Below are positions 8,685 through 17,430 of a DNA stretch of 64,000 bases, piece after piece; within the stretch, counting starts at the first letter, position 1; each line of letters opens with the position of its first letter. The notes under the pieces were generated by a model that was not told the DNA's origin, did not search any database, and worked only from the letters and a program-made list of their open reading frames with translations. Made by a program: the position numbers and the translations under genes. Source of the stretch: Nakamurella endophytica (GTDB lineage: Bacteria > Actinomycetota > Actinomycetes > Mycobacteriales > Nakamurellaceae). Where the stretch lies: the NCBI RefSeq assembly GCF_014646215.1, contig NZ_BMNA01000003.1, positions 648,751 to 712,750 of the forward strand, given 5' to 3'.

Positions 8685-10646
8685 GTGGTCGCCGACAGCA
8701 CGACACCGGACAGCGCAGCCGGCCCGGCGGAGGCCGATCGGCCCCGCCCGCAGGACGACCTGTTCCGGGCGGTGAACGGCGAGTGGCTGGCCACCGCCGA
8801 GATCCCCGAGGACCAGTCCACCTACGGCGCGTTCATGGAGCTGCGGGACGCCAGCGAGGCCGCCTGCCGGGCGATCGTCGAGCGCGCGGCCGCGGAGCCC
8901 GGTGCCCCCGGCACGCCCGGGCAGCTCATCGGCGACCTCTACACGTCCTTCATGGACACCGACCTCGTCGAGGCGCGCGGTGTCGCGCCGCTGCAGGACG
9001 CGCTGCACCGGATCGGCGGGGCCATCGACTTGGTCGGCTTCTTTCAGGTGCTGGGCCGGTTCGGCCGCGAGGGCGTCGGCGGTCCGGTCGGCTTCTACGT
9101 CGGGCCGGACGCCGACGACCCGGACCACTACCTGCCGCACCTGTACCAGAGCGGCATCGGCCTGCCGGACGAGTCGTACTACCGGGACGAGGCGTTCGCC
9201 GCGATCCGCGACGCGTACACCCCGCACGTCACCCGCATGCTCGAGCTCGCCGGGGTGGACGAGGCGCCGCTGGTCGCCTCCGCGGCCGTCGGGCTGGAGA
9301 CCGAGCTGGCCGCGGCGCACTGGGACCGGGTCAGTTCCCGCGACCGCACCCGCACGCACAACCCCACGGAGCGCGCCGAGCTGGACTCGCTGGTGCCCGC
9401 GGTGCTGTGGGACGCCTGGCTGGACGGCCTGCAGGCACCGGCCGCGCTGCTCGAGCGGGTCGACCTGATGCAGCCGAGCTTCCTGGCCGCGCTCGGCGAC
9501 CTGCTCACCGAGGACCGGCTGCCCGACTGGCGGGCGTGGCTGACCTGGCGGGTGGTCCGGGCGTGGGCGCCCTACGGCCCGGATGTGCTGGTGCGGGCCA
9601 ACTTCGACTTCTACGGCAGGGTGCTGTCGGGCACCCCGGTGCTGCGCGAGCGGTGGAAGCGCGGGGTGTCGCTGGTCGAGGGCGCGGTCGGCGAGGCGTT
9701 GGGCGAGCTGTACGTCCGCGAGCACTTCACGCCCGAGTCGAAGGCCCGGATGGACGAGCTCGTCGGGCACCTGCTGGCCGCGTACCGGGACAGCATCGGC
9801 CGGCTGTCCTGGATGACCGACGAGACCCGGGACCGCGCGCTGGACAAGCTGTCCCAGTTCCGGCCCAAGATCGGCTACCCGGTCCGGTTCCGCGACTACG
9901 CGGGCCTGGTGGTGGACCGGACCGACCTGCTCGGCAACGTCCGCCGGGCCGAGGCGGTGGAGCTGGACCACGAGCTGGCCAAGATCGGCGGCCCGGTCGA
10001 CCGGGACGAGTGGCTGATGACCCCGCAGACGGTCAACGCCTACTACCACCCCGGGATGAATGAGATCGTGTTCCCGGCGGCGATCCTGCAGCCGCCGTTC
10101 TTCGACCCGGCCGCCGACGACGCCACCAACTTCGGCGGCATCGGCGCGGTGATCGGGCACGAGATCGGCCACGGCTTCGACGACCAGGGCTCCAAGTACG
10201 ACGGCCGCGGCGGTCTGCGCGACTGGTGGACCGGCGACGACCGCGCCGCCTTCGAGGGGCTGACCGGGCGGCTGGTCGCGCAGTACTCCGCGCTGTCGCC
10301 CGAGGGTGCCGACGGGCGGTTCGTCAACGGGGAGCTGACGATCGGCGAGAACATCGGCGACCTCGGCGGTCTCGGCATCGCGGTGCAGGCGTGGCGACGC
10401 ACCCCCGCCGGCCGGGACGCCGGCGACGACGCGGTGCGGGAGCTGTTCCTGAACTGGGCCAGGGTGTGGCGCGCCAAGACCCGGCCGGCCGAGGTGCAGC
10501 GCCGGCTGGCCGTCGACCCGCACTCGCCGCCGGAGTTCCGGTGCAACCAGACGGTGCGCAACCTGGACGAGTTCCACCGCGCGTTCGGCACCGCGCCGGG
10601 CGACGCGCTGTGGCTCGACGAGGGCGACCGCGTGCAGATCTGGTGA
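8685..10646 (+). CDS. M13 family zinc metallopeptidase (PepO/neprilysin-like)
   Basis: 653 residues, the standard length. The zinc site is VIGHEIGHGFDDQG (His492, Glu493, His496) with the third ligand Glu555 in IGENIGDLGG. NAYYHPGMNEIVFPAAILQPPFF upstream corresponds to the substrate-binding NAYY motif. The N-terminus begins with an acidic, alanine-rich stretch and QDDLFRAVNGEWL, without signal peptide or membrane anchor, as in the actinobacterial Zmp1 type whose export route is unclear. The GTG start has GGAGG 4 bases upstream. The C-terminal DRVQIW resembles the conserved CxVW end of the family, with the cysteine absent. Monocistronic by position, 89 bp after the beta-mannosidase. Confidence 0.93.
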   Translation: MVADSTTPDSAAGPAEADRPRPQDDLFRAVNGEWLATAEIPEDQSTYGAFMELRDASEAACRAIVERAAAEPGAPGTPGQLIGDLYTSFMDTDLVEARGVAPLQDALHRIGGAIDLVGFFQVLGRFGREGVGGPVGFYVGPDADDPDHYLPHLYQSGIGLPDESYYRDEAFAAIRDAYTPHVTRMLELAGVDEAPLVASAAVGLETELAAAHWDRVSSRDRTRTHNPTERAELDSLVPAVLWDAWLDGLQAPAALLERVDLMQPSFLAALGDLLTEDRLPDWRAWLTWRVVRAWAPYGPDVLVRANFDFYGRVLSGTPVLRERWKRGVSLVEGAVGEALGELYVREHFTPESKARMDELVGHLLAAYRDSIGRLSWMTDETRDRALDKLSQFRPKIGYPVRFRDYAGLVVDRTDLLGNVRRAEAVELDHELAKIGGPVDRDEWLMTPQTVNAYYHPGMNEIVFPAAILQPPFFDPAADDATNFGGIGAVIGHEIGHGFDDQGSKYDGRGGLRDWWTGDDRAAFEGLTGRLVAQYSALSPEGADGRFVNGELTIGENIGDLGGLGIAVQAWRRTPAGRDAGDDAVRELFLNWARVWRAKTRPAEVQRRLAVDPHSPPEFRCNQTVRNLDEFHRAFGTAPGDALWLDEGDRVQIW

Positions 10647-10668
10647 GCCGGCGCCACCGGCCCCGGCA

Positions 10669-11466
10669 TCAGGGCCGCTGGCAGTTGGGGCACCAGAACA
10701 GGTTCCGGCCCACCAGCACCTGCGTGCGGACCGGCGTGCCGCAGACCCGGCACGGCTCGCCGGTGCGCCGGTAGACGAACACCGACTCCTCGCGGGTCAG
10801 CGGTCCGCGCCGGCGCGGCCGGTACTCGCCGTCCACGGTCACGATGCGGCCGGAGCGGACCCCGGCACGCATCAGCACGACCAGGTCCGCCCACATCCGC
10901 TGCCACAGCTCGTGGTCGATGCTGCGCCCGGGCGCGAACGGGTCGACGCGGTGACGGAACAGGATCTCGGCCCGGTAGACGTTGCCGATCCCGGCCAGGA
11001 CGGACTGGTCCATCAACAGCGCCGCGATCACCACCCGGCTGCGGGACAGCCGGCGCCAGGCCACCTCCGGGTCGCTGCGCGGCCGCAGGGGGTCCGGTCC
11101 GAGCCGGGCGAGCAGGGCGTCGACCTGCGGCGGCTCCAGCAGCTCGCAGGCGGTCGCGCCGCGCAGGTCGGTCCAGACGTCGTCGGCCACCAGCCGCAGC
11201 CGCAGCGCGCCGCGCGGTTCCGGTGGCTCGCCGGTGCCGGCGGTGAACTTCCCGTACAGCCCGAGATGGACGTGCAGCGTGACGTCCTCGCCGTAGTCGT
11301 GGAACAGGTGCTTGCCCCACGCGTCGGCGCTGCGCAGGACCCGTCCGTCGATCATGGCGGCGCCGTCGGTGAACCGGCCCTGCGGGCTCGACGCATGCAC
11401 GGTGTGGCCGGCGAGCAGCCGCTGGTGCTCGCGCGCCAGCCGGTGCAACGTGTGGCCCTCAGGCAC
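10669..11466 (-). CDS. Fpg/Nei family DNA glycosylase (Nei1-like endonuclease VIII)
   Basis: 265 residues. It starts at GTG (11464-11466), giving Met-Pro-Glu-Gly-His-Thr-Leu-His-Arg. After Met removal Pro1 is the Schiff-base nucleophile and Glu2 the general acid, which fixes the start exactly; a longer frame to 11568 would bury this proline. The MPEGHTLHRLA opening and SSPQGRF match mycobacterial Nei1 (Rv2464c) from memory. LLMDQSVLAGIGNVYRAEILF is the helix-two-turn-helix, and the C-terminal zinc finger has CRVC and CPNC pairs. It removes oxidised pyrimidines and cleaves the abasic site. Convergent with the M13 peptidase, 22 bp apart. Confidence 0.92.
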   Translation of the reverse strand: MPEGHTLHRLAREHQRLLAGHTVHASSPQGRFTDGAAMIDGRVLRSADAWGKHLFHDYGEDVTLHVHLGLYGKFTAGTGEPPEPRGALRLRLVADDVWTDLRGATACELLEPPQVDALLARLGPDPLRPRSDPEVAWRRLSRSRVVIAALLMDQSVLAGIGNVYRAEILFRHRVDPFAPGRSIDHELWQRMWADLVVLMRAGVRSGRIVTVDGEYRPRRRGPLTREESVFVYRRTGEPCRVCGTPVRTQVLVGRNLFWCPNCQRP

Positions 11467-11628
11467 CGGCGCCACCCCGGGTCGCGGTGACGGTGGCCGG
11501 TGCCGGCACGTCGGTGGGAGCGAGGGGGCGAGGCACCAGCGCACTGTACGTGCGCCCCCGCGCAGCACCCGTCCGCCCGGACGGTGGGCGACGGTCCCCG
11601 GCGGGGATGTCCGGGTGCCGGTCCGGCG

Positions 11629-12663
11629 CTACTCCGCGAGCACGACCACCTTGACCTGCCGGCCGCTCGATGCCTCGGCGAACGCCGCGGGCGCCTGCGA
11701 CAGCGGATACCGGGCGGTGACGAAGTCCGCCGGCCGCACCGCACCGTCGCGCAGCAGGGCGATCGCCTCGTCGTAGTCCTCGCGGGTGTAGGTGGCGCTG
11801 CCCTGGATGCGGATCTGCAGGTCCTGGATCTCCGGCAGCGGCACGGTGACCGGCGCGGCCGGCACTCCGACGATCACCACGGTGCCGCCCTTGACCGCCA
11901 TGGCCACGGCCTGGTCGACGGTGCGCTGGACCGACACGCAGTCGAAGACCACGTCGGCGCTGGTGCCCAGGAAGTCGCGGACGTCCTGCACGGTGCCCGG
12001 GGCGGCCGCGTCGAAGGCGGCGTCGGCGCCGAGCCGCAGGGCCAGCTCGCGCTTGGCGGGCAGGGTGTCGGTGACGGCCACCCGGGCGGCGCCGTGCCGG
12101 CGGGCGGCGGCCAGGGTGAGCAGCCCGATCGTCCCGGCACCCAGGATGGCCACGGTGCGCCCCGACAGGTCGGGGCCGGCCAGCCGCACCGCGTGCACCG
12201 GCGTCGACAGCGGCTCGATCAGCGCGGCCTGCAGGTCGTCCAGGTCGTCGGGCACGGGGACCAGCCGGTCCGCCGGCAGCACGAACAGGTCGGCCATGCC
12301 GCCGGTGGGTGCGGTGCAGCCGAAGAACGACATGGTGGCGCACAGGTTGTAGCGCCCGTCGGTGCAGTACTTGCAGTGCCCGCAGGACAGGATCGGTTCG
12401 ACGACCACCCGGGTCCCGACCGCCGGGCCGTCCGCCGCCGGACCGAGCGCCTCGACGACGCCGACCACCTCGTGCCCGGGTCGGTAGGGCAAGGGGACGA
12501 ACGGGTGGCGGCCGTGCGAGGCGTGCACGTCGGATCCGCAGACGCCCACCGCCCGCATCCGCACCAGGGCCTCGCCCGGCCCGGGCACGGGCGCGGCGAC
12601 CTCCTCCAGCCGCACCTCGCCCGGGGCTTCGACGACGACCTGGCGGACGGTGGGCGCGGACAT
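11629..12663 (-). CDS. zinc-dependent MDR alcohol/polyol dehydrogenase
   Basis: 344 residues. Catalytic zinc ligands appear in GVCGSDVHASHGRHPF (Cys) and YRPGHEVVGVVEAL (His-Glu). The structural zinc lobe is partial: CGHCKYCTDGRYNLC keeps CxxCxxC plus a distal Cys, so all four positions appear filled. The Rossmann motif is VAILGAGTIGLLTLAAARR. The order matches sorbitol/threonine-type dehydrogenases that oxidise polyols or hydroxy acids with NAD. The ATG at 12663 has GGAGG 6 bases away. About 90-107 bp upstream lies a palindromic operator, CTGTCA-ACGA-TGACAG, also found before the SDR gene at 36913, so the two enzymes probably share a regulator and perhaps a pathway. Confidence 0.9.
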   Translation of the reverse strand: MSAPTVRQVVVEAPGEVRLEEVAAPVPGPGEALVRMRAVGVCGSDVHASHGRHPFVPLPYRPGHEVVGVVEALGPAADGPAVGTRVVVEPILSCGHCKYCTDGRYNLCATMSFFGCTAPTGGMADLFVLPADRLVPVPDDLDDLQAALIEPLSTPVHAVRLAGPDLSGRTVAILGAGTIGLLTLAAARRHGAARVAVTDTLPAKRELALRLGADAAFDAAAPGTVQDVRDFLGTSADVVFDCVSVQRTVDQAVAMAVKGGTVVIVGVPAAPVTVPLPEIQDLQIRIQGSATYTREDYDEAIALLRDGAVRPADFVTARYPLSQAPAAFAEASSGRQVKVVVLAE

Positions 12664-12754
12664 CGGGACCTCCGGGCGGGTGGATCGGGGACCGGCGTCC
12701 GGCGGGCGTCGGCACGCGCGTCCGCGCGCCGGCCGCCCGGCGCACGCGCCGGTT

Positions 12755-12770
12755 CTGTCAACGATGACAG
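12755..12770. promoter_or_regulatory. TGTCA-N4-TGACA operator upstream of the zinc dehydrogenase
   Basis: A perfect inverted repeat, CTGTCA-ACGA-TGACAG, in an AT-richer pocket between the dehydrogenase start (12663) and the ABC binding-protein gene. On the dehydrogenase coding strand the same bases give TACTGT (12772-12767), a plausible -10. The 19 bases around it are identical at 18 positions to 36975-36993, in front of the SDR gene. The cognate regulator is not in evidence. Confidence 0.75.
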
Positions 12771-12862
12771 TAGTGCACCCGTGACCCCGCTCACCCGCGG
12801 CGGAGCGCGGGACGGCAGCGGTTCCCCGGCCGCCCGTGCCGACCCGGGGAACTACGGACGCC

Positions 12863-12888
12863 TGCAATCTCGGTGAGCGGGTATTGCA
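12863..12888. promoter_or_regulatory. inverted repeat TGCAAT-N14-ATTGCA, candidate operator of the amino-acid ABC cluster
   Basis: Six-base perfect arms at 12863-12868 and 12883-12888 lie in the 408-bp non-coding stretch 12664-13071, about 185 bp before the binding-protein start. The arms are AT-rich against a 70%+ GC background. The rest of this stretch holds the TGTCA operator described separately and, downstream, AT-rich pockets (GTAACAA near 12902, TAGTTTTC near 12928) that may be promoter elements. No open frame with coding character is visible. Confidence 0.4.
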
Positions 12889-13071
12889 ACGCGGGGGCTC
12901 CGTAACAACGCCGTTTCACGCGGCTCCTAGTTTTCGGCCCGCAGCACCGCCCGGCGGCAGCCCCGCGGCACCGCGGGGCACCACGGTTCGCACCACCCGC
13001 GCAGCCACCGGCGCACCGCCGACCCCACGGCTCCACCGGCCCAGCAGCACCTGCCCGACGGAAGAGGACAC

Positions 13072-14154
13072 GTGACCAGAGCCCTGACCCCGACCCGCCG
13101 CACGTTCGCGTTCGCGGCTTCCCTGCTGGCCGCCACGACGGTGCTGGCGGCCTGCGGCGGCAGCGGGTCGTCCGCGTCGTCGTCCGTCTCGTCGGCGACC
13201 TCGGCCGCCGGTTCGGCGGTCGGTTCGGCGACGTCCGCGGCCGGTTCCGCGGCGGGCTCCGCCACCTCGGCCGCCGGTGCGGCCACCTCCGGCGCCGGCT
13301 CGGCCACCTCGGGCGCGGCGTCGGCCGGATCCTCGGCCGCGGCGCCGGGGTCCTCGTCGTCCGGCGCCGGCTCGGGCTCCGCGGGCGCCGACCCGGCCTC
13401 GCTCGTCCCGGCCGACGTGAAGGCCAAGGGCACCCTGGTGGTGGCCACCGGCGAGGGCTACCCGCCGTTCGAGTTCTACGCGGAGGACAACAAGACGCTG
13501 CAGGGCGTCGACCCGGAGATCATCACCGCGGTCGCCGGCAAGCTGGGTCTGAAGCCGGACCTGCAGGTGCTCAAGTTCGACGGCATCATCCCGGGCATCC
13601 AGGGCGGCCGCTACGACGTCGGCGACGCGGCGATGGGCATCACCGCGGAGCGCAACAAGGTCGTCGACTTCGTCAGCTACTTCCAGGGCGGCACCTCGAT
13701 CATGACCAAGGCGGGCAACCCGCAGGGCCTGAACCTGGACAACCTCTGCGGGCACACGGTGGCGGCGCAGAAGGGCACCATCTACGCCGACGAGTACCTG
13801 CCGAAGTTCACCGCCGCGTGCACCGCCAAGGGCCAGCAGGCCATCAAGGTCGACATCTACCCGGACCAGGCGCAGGCGACGCTGGCCGTCGGCAACGGCC
13901 GGGCGGAGGCCACCATGTCCGACTTCGGGCCGCTGGCGTACGTCGCGCAGCAGGCGAACGGGCAGTTCGAGGTGCTGAACGCCAACTACCAGCCCGCGCC
14001 GTACGGCATCGCCCTGAAGAAGGGCTCCGCGCTGGCCCCGGCCATCGAGGCCGCGCTCGAGTCGATCATCGCCGACGGCACCTACACCAAGATCCTGCAG
14101 AAGTGGGGGGTCACCGCGGGCGCCATCACCGATCCGTCGATCTCCCGTGGCTGA
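13072..14154 (+). CDS. polar amino-acid ABC transporter substrate-binding lipoprotein
   Basis: 360 residues. Signal peptide with lipobox VLAACGG (lipidated Cys28), then a 75-residue Ser/Ala/Gly linker of SATSAAG-like units, then a family-3 solute-binding domain from about residue 110: GTLVVATGEGYPPFEFY, GVDPEIITAVAGKLGLKP, GRYDVGDAAMGITAER and GHTVAAQKGTIYADEYL. These match GlnH/HisJ/ArtJ-type proteins that bind amino acids outside the membrane. The linker probably spans the cell wall. The GTG start has AGAGGA upstream. The next gene overlaps by 8 bp and encodes the permease, so this is the first gene of the importer operon. Confidence 0.92.
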   Translation: MTRALTPTRRTFAFAASLLAATTVLAACGGSGSSASSSVSSATSAAGSAVGSATSAAGSAAGSATSAAGAATSGAGSATSGAASAGSSAAAPGSSSSGAGSGSAGADPASLVPADVKAKGTLVVATGEGYPPFEFYAEDNKTLQGVDPEIITAVAGKLGLKPDLQVLKFDGIIPGIQGGRYDVGDAAMGITAERNKVVDFVSYFQGGTSIMTKAGNPQGLNLDNLCGHTVAAQKGTIYADEYLPKFTAACTAKGQQAIKVDIYPDQAQATLAVGNGRAEATMSDFGPLAYVAQQANGQFEVLNANYQPAPYGIALKKGSALAPAIEAALESIIADGTYTKILQKWGVTAGAITDPSISRG

Positions 14155-15142
14155 GCCTGTCCTGCACGCCGGCACCCGGCAGCCCGGCGCCCCCGACGAC
14201 GGGGCCGCCGAGCTGCCGGGTCAGGTGGTGAGCCTGCGGCACCCGTGGCGCTGGGTGGCGGTGGCGGTCGTCGTGGTCATCGGTGTCGTGCTGGTGACCT
14301 CGCTGATCCGCAACCCGAACTTCCAGTGGGACGTGGTGTTCCACTACTTCGTCAGCGGGTCGATCCTGGCCGGGCTGCGCAACACCGTGCTGCTGACGGT
14401 GGCGGCCATGCTCGTCGGCCTGCTGCTCGGCATCGTGCTGGCCGTCGCCCGGGACTCGAAGAACCCGATCGTGTCCTACGCCGCGCTGCTCTACATCGGG
14501 CTGTTCCGCGGCACCCCGCTGCTGGTCCAGCTGATCTTCTGGTTCAACCTGTCGTCGCTGTACCCGACGCTCGGCCTGGGCATCCCGTTCGGGCCGACGT
14601 TCGTCTCCGGCAGTGCCAACGCGCTGATCACGCCGGTGGTGGCGGCGATCCTCGGCCTGGGGCTGAACGAGGCCGCCTACATGGCCGAGATCGTCCGGGC
14701 CGGGCTGCAGTCGGTCGACGCCGGGCAGACCCAGGCGGCGCAGGCGCTGGGCATGACGAATCGGCAGGTCTTCCGGCGCATCGTGCTGCCGCAGGCCATG
14801 CGGGTGATCATCCCGCCGACCGGCAACCAGACCATCTCGATGCTCAAGACCACGTCGCTGGTCAGCGTCATCGCGCTGCCGGAGCTGCTGTACGCGTCCC
14901 AGATCATCTACTCGCGCACGTACCAGGTCGTCCCCCTGCTCATCACGGCCAGTCTCTGGTACCTCTTGCTGACGACGGTGCTGACCGTCGGGCAGACGTT
15001 CCTGGAACGCCGGCTGCGCCGGGGCGACGCGGCGCACGGCGGCCGCGGCCGGCGGGAGCGCACCGCGGCGGCCGACGCCAGGGCCGCCGTGCAGGACGGG
15101 CTGCCGGACGGCGCGCCCGTCGCCGGAGGGGAGCACCGATGA
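14147..15142 (+). CDS. polar amino-acid ABC transporter permease
   Basis: 331 residues, single domain with five or more membrane segments. [22 protein letters not shown] opens the HEQRO permease fold, and the EAA loop is [20 protein letters not shown] followed by [20 protein letters not shown], the ATPase-docking site. A hydrophilic N-terminal extension of about 30 residues and a charged, arginine-rich C-terminal tail flank the core. The GTG start overlaps the binding-protein stop by 8 bp, and the 3' end overlaps the ATPase start by 4 bp (ATGA), so translation is coupled. Confidence 0.92.
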   Translation: MAEPVLHAGTRQPGAPDDGAAELPGQVVSLRHPWRWVAVAVVVVIGVVLVTSLIRNPNFQWDVVFHYFVSGSILAGLRNTVLLTVAAMLVGLLLGIVLAVARDSKNPIVSYAALLYIGLFRGTPLLVQLIFWFNLSSLYPTLGLGIPFGPTFVSGSANALITPVVAAILGLGLNEAAYMAEIVRAGLQSVDAGQTQAAQALGMTNRQVFRRIVLPQAMRVIIPPTGNQTISMLKTTSLVSVIALPELLYASQIIYSRTYQVVPLLITASLWYLLLTTVLTVGQTFLERRLRRGDAAHGGRGRRERTAAADARAAVQDGLPDGAPVAGGEHR

Positions 15143-15996
15143 CCGGACCCACGGGGTCCACCCGGCTGAGCAAGGCGGCGGCACCCACCGGAGCCGCGAC
15201 CTCGCCGGCGCCGTCCGCGACGCCCGGCGTCGCCACCGAGGCCATGGTGCGGGCGCGCGGCGTCCGCAAGTCCTACGGCAGCAACGAGGTGGTCAAGGGC
15301 ATCGACCTGGACGTCGCCGCCGGCGAGGTGCTGTGCCTGCTCGGCCCGTCGGGCTCGGGCAAGAGCACGTTCCTGCGCTGCATCAACCACTTGGAGAAGA
15401 TCGACGGCGGGTGGATCAGCGTCGACGGCGAACTGGTCGGCTACCGCCGGCGCGGCGAGAAGCTGTACGAGCTGCGCGACCACGAGATCGCCCAGCGCCG
15501 CAGCCGGATCGGCATGGTGTTCCAGCAGTTCAACCTGTTCCCGCACCTGTCGGTGCTGGGCAACCTGATGGAGGCGCCGCTGCGCGTCCGCCGCGAGCGG
15601 CCGGAACCGGTCCGCCGCCGCGCCCTGGCCCTGCTCGAGCGGGTGGGGCTCGGCGACAAGGCCGACGCCTACCCGCGGCAGCTGTCCGGCGGCCAGCAGC
15701 AGCGGGTCGCCATCGCCCGCGCGCTCACCATGGAGCCGCGGCTGATGCTGTTCGACGAGCCGACCTCGGCGCTCGACCCCGAGCTGGTCGGCGACGTCCT
15801 CGACGTCATGCGGTCACTGGCCGCCGACGGCATGACGATGGTCGTGGTCACCCACGAGATCGCCTTCGCCCGGGAGGTCGCCGACACGGTGGCGTTCCTG
15901 GACGGCGGGGTGATCGTCGAGCAGGGCCCGCCCGGGCAGGTACTGAACAACCCGTCCCAGGAGCGGACCCGGGCGTTCCTGGCCCGCGTCCTCTAG
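15139..15996 (+). CDS. polar amino-acid ABC transporter ATP-binding protein
   Basis: 285 residues. Walker [11 protein letters not shown]-loop [16 protein letters not shown], signature LSGGQQQR, Walker [14 protein letters not shown] and switch VVVTHEIAF are all intact. [14 protein letters not shown] and the sequence [14 protein letters not shown] are typical of the GlnQ/HisP group. A 35-residue Ala/Pro/Thr-rich N-terminal extension precedes the domain; the start is the ATG at 15139 that forms a 4-bp ATGA overlap with the permease stop. Last gene of the importer operon; a GC-rich hairpin follows 9 bp after the stop. Confidence 0.93.
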   Translation: MTGPTGSTRLSKAAAPTGAATSPAPSATPGVATEAMVRARGVRKSYGSNEVVKGIDLDVAAGEVLCLLGPSGSGKSTFLRCINHLEKIDGGWISVDGELVGYRRRGEKLYELRDHEIAQRRSRIGMVFQQFNLFPHLSVLGNLMEAPLRVRRERPEPVRRRALALLERVGLGDKADAYPRQLSGGQQQRVAIARALTMEPRLMLFDEPTSALDPELVGDVLDVMRSLAADGMTMVVVTHEIAFAREVADTVAFLDGGVIVEQGPPGQVLNNPSQERTRAFLARVL

Positions 15997-16004
15997 CCGC
16001 CGCG

Positions 16005-16023
16005 GCCGGCGCACCGCGCCGGC
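16005..16023. terminator. hairpin after the amino-acid ABC operon
   Basis: Perfect 8-bp stem GCCGGCGC / GCGCCGGC with a 3-base loop (ACC), beginning 9 bp after the ATPase stop codon. No T-run follows, as is usual in this phylum, so it may be a terminator or a stabilising 3' end between the importer and the downstream oxidase genes. Confidence 0.5.
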
Positions 16024-16260
16024 ACCGCACACGCACCACCCGGACCGTCCGCGCCGGATCCGCCACCACCGGCGGGTCCGCGCGGCGCCCCCGCTCGGTC
16101 GCCCCGGCCGCGGCAGCAGTGGGGCGCGGCTCACCGCCGGCGCCCCGTGGGGAGCCGGCTCTCCGACGGCGCCTCGGCGCCACCGCTGCAGTACCCCGTC
16201 CGACCCCGCACCACCCACCAGAGAACGGGTCACCCCCGGAGAGAAGGAGAAGCATCCGCC

Positions 16261-17430
16261 ATGGAGCACGTCGACTACGCCGTGGTCGGCCTCGGCGCCC
16301 TGGGCAGCGCCACCACGTACCACCTGGCCCGCCGCGGCGCCGACGTCATCGGCTTCGAGCAGTACGAGCTGGGTCACGTCCGCGGGGCGTCCCACGACAC
16401 GTCGCGGATCATCCGGCGGGCCTACGACCTGCCCGAGTACGTGCAGCTGGCCGACGCGGCCTACCGGGACTGGGCCGACCTCGAGCAGGCCACCGGCGAG
16501 CGGTTGGTGACCCGGACGGGCGGGATCACGTTCTGCCCGGCCGACGCGCCGGTGCCGGCCCGGCACTACCTGGACAGCCTGGCCGCCTGCGGCGTCGAGC
16601 ACGAGGAGCTGGACGCCCGGCAGGTCCGCGAGCGGCTGCCGCAGTTCGCCATCCCCGAGGACGTCACCTCGGTGTGGACGCCGGACTCCGGCATCGTCCA
16701 CGCCTCGCGCTCGGTGGCCACCCTGCAGATGCACGCCCGCGCCCACGGCGCCCGGCTGCGCGACCGCTGCTCGGTCACCGCGCTGGAGGACACCGCCGAC
16801 GGTGTCGTGCTGCAGACGGCGGCGGGCCCGGTGCGGGCCGGCGCCGTCGTGCTGTGCACCGACGCGTGGACGAACCGGCTGCTGGACCCGCTGGGGGTCT
16901 CGGTGCCGCTGCGGGTGATGCAGGAGCAGGTCACCTACTTCAAGCCCGAGCGGCCGGACGACTACGCCATCGGCCGGTTCCCGGTCTGGATCTGGGAGGA
17001 CGACGTCTGCTACTACGGCTTCCCATGCTACGGCGAGCCGACGATCAAGGCCGCCCGGGACGTGTCCGAGGTCCTGATGGGCACCGACGAGCGCACCTTC
17101 GTGCCGTCGGCCGACCGGCTCGCGCAGCTGCAGGGGTTCATGGCCGACACCATCCCCGGCAGCGGGGCGCCGCTGCGCACCGTGACCTGCCAGTACGCGC
17201 TGACCCCGGACCGGCACTTCGTGCTGGACTCGCTGCCCGGGCATCCCCGGCTGTTCCTCGGCCTGGGCGCCGGCCACGCCTTCAAGTTCACGCCGACGTT
17301 CGGCCGGGTGCTGGCCGACCTGGCCACCACCGGTGTGGCGGCGGAGGATCTCAGCCTGTTCCGGTCGGACCGGGCGGCCTTCCGGTCGGACGCCTCGGAG
17401 CCCGCCGCGCTCGTCCCGGGTCACGTCTGA
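16261..17430 (+). CDS. SolA-like FAD-dependent oxidase (N-methyl-amino-acid / sarcosine oxidase family)
   Basis: 389 residues, the size of monomeric sarcosine oxidase and N-methyltryptophan oxidase. The FAD motif VGLGALGSATTYHLARRG is at the N-terminus, followed by HDTSRIIRRAYD, a conserved SolA segment. Cys310 in VTCQYALTPDRHFVLD sits where the family attaches FAD covalently (MSOX Cys315). The C-terminal GLGAGHAFKFTPTFGRVLADL completes the FAD site. The reaction would oxidise an N-methyl or secondary amine to imine with release of hydrogen peroxide. The ATG has GAAGGAG 11 bases upstream. It abuts the M20 peptidase gene (1-bp overlap) and follows the ABC importer, suggesting catabolism of an imported N-modified amino acid. 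Confidence 0.88.
   Translation: MEHVDYAVVGLGALGSATTYHLARRGADVIGFEQYELGHVRGASHDTSRIIRRAYDLPEYVQLADAAYRDWADLEQATGERLVTRTGGITFCPADAPVPARHYLDSLAACGVEHEELDARQVRERLPQFAIPEDVTSVWTPDSGIVHASRSVATLQMHARAHGARLRDRCSVTALEDTADGVVLQTAAGPVRAGAVVLCTDAWTNRLLDPLGVSVPLRVMQEQVTYFKPERPDDYAIGRFPVWIWEDDVCYYGFPCYGEPTIKAARDVSEVLMGTDERTFVPSADRLAQLQGFMADTIPGSGAPLRTVTCQYALTPDRHFVLDSLPGHPRLFLGLGAGHAFKFTPTFGRVLADLATTGVAAEDLSLFRSDRAAFRSDASEPAALVPGHV

Noticed and set aside
5665-8706. A 1013-codon open frame antisense to the beta-mannosidase
   Set aside because: Long antisense frames are expected at this GC content; the sequence is Arg/Pro/Gly-rich without motifs, while the opposite strand encodes a textbook GH2 enzyme.
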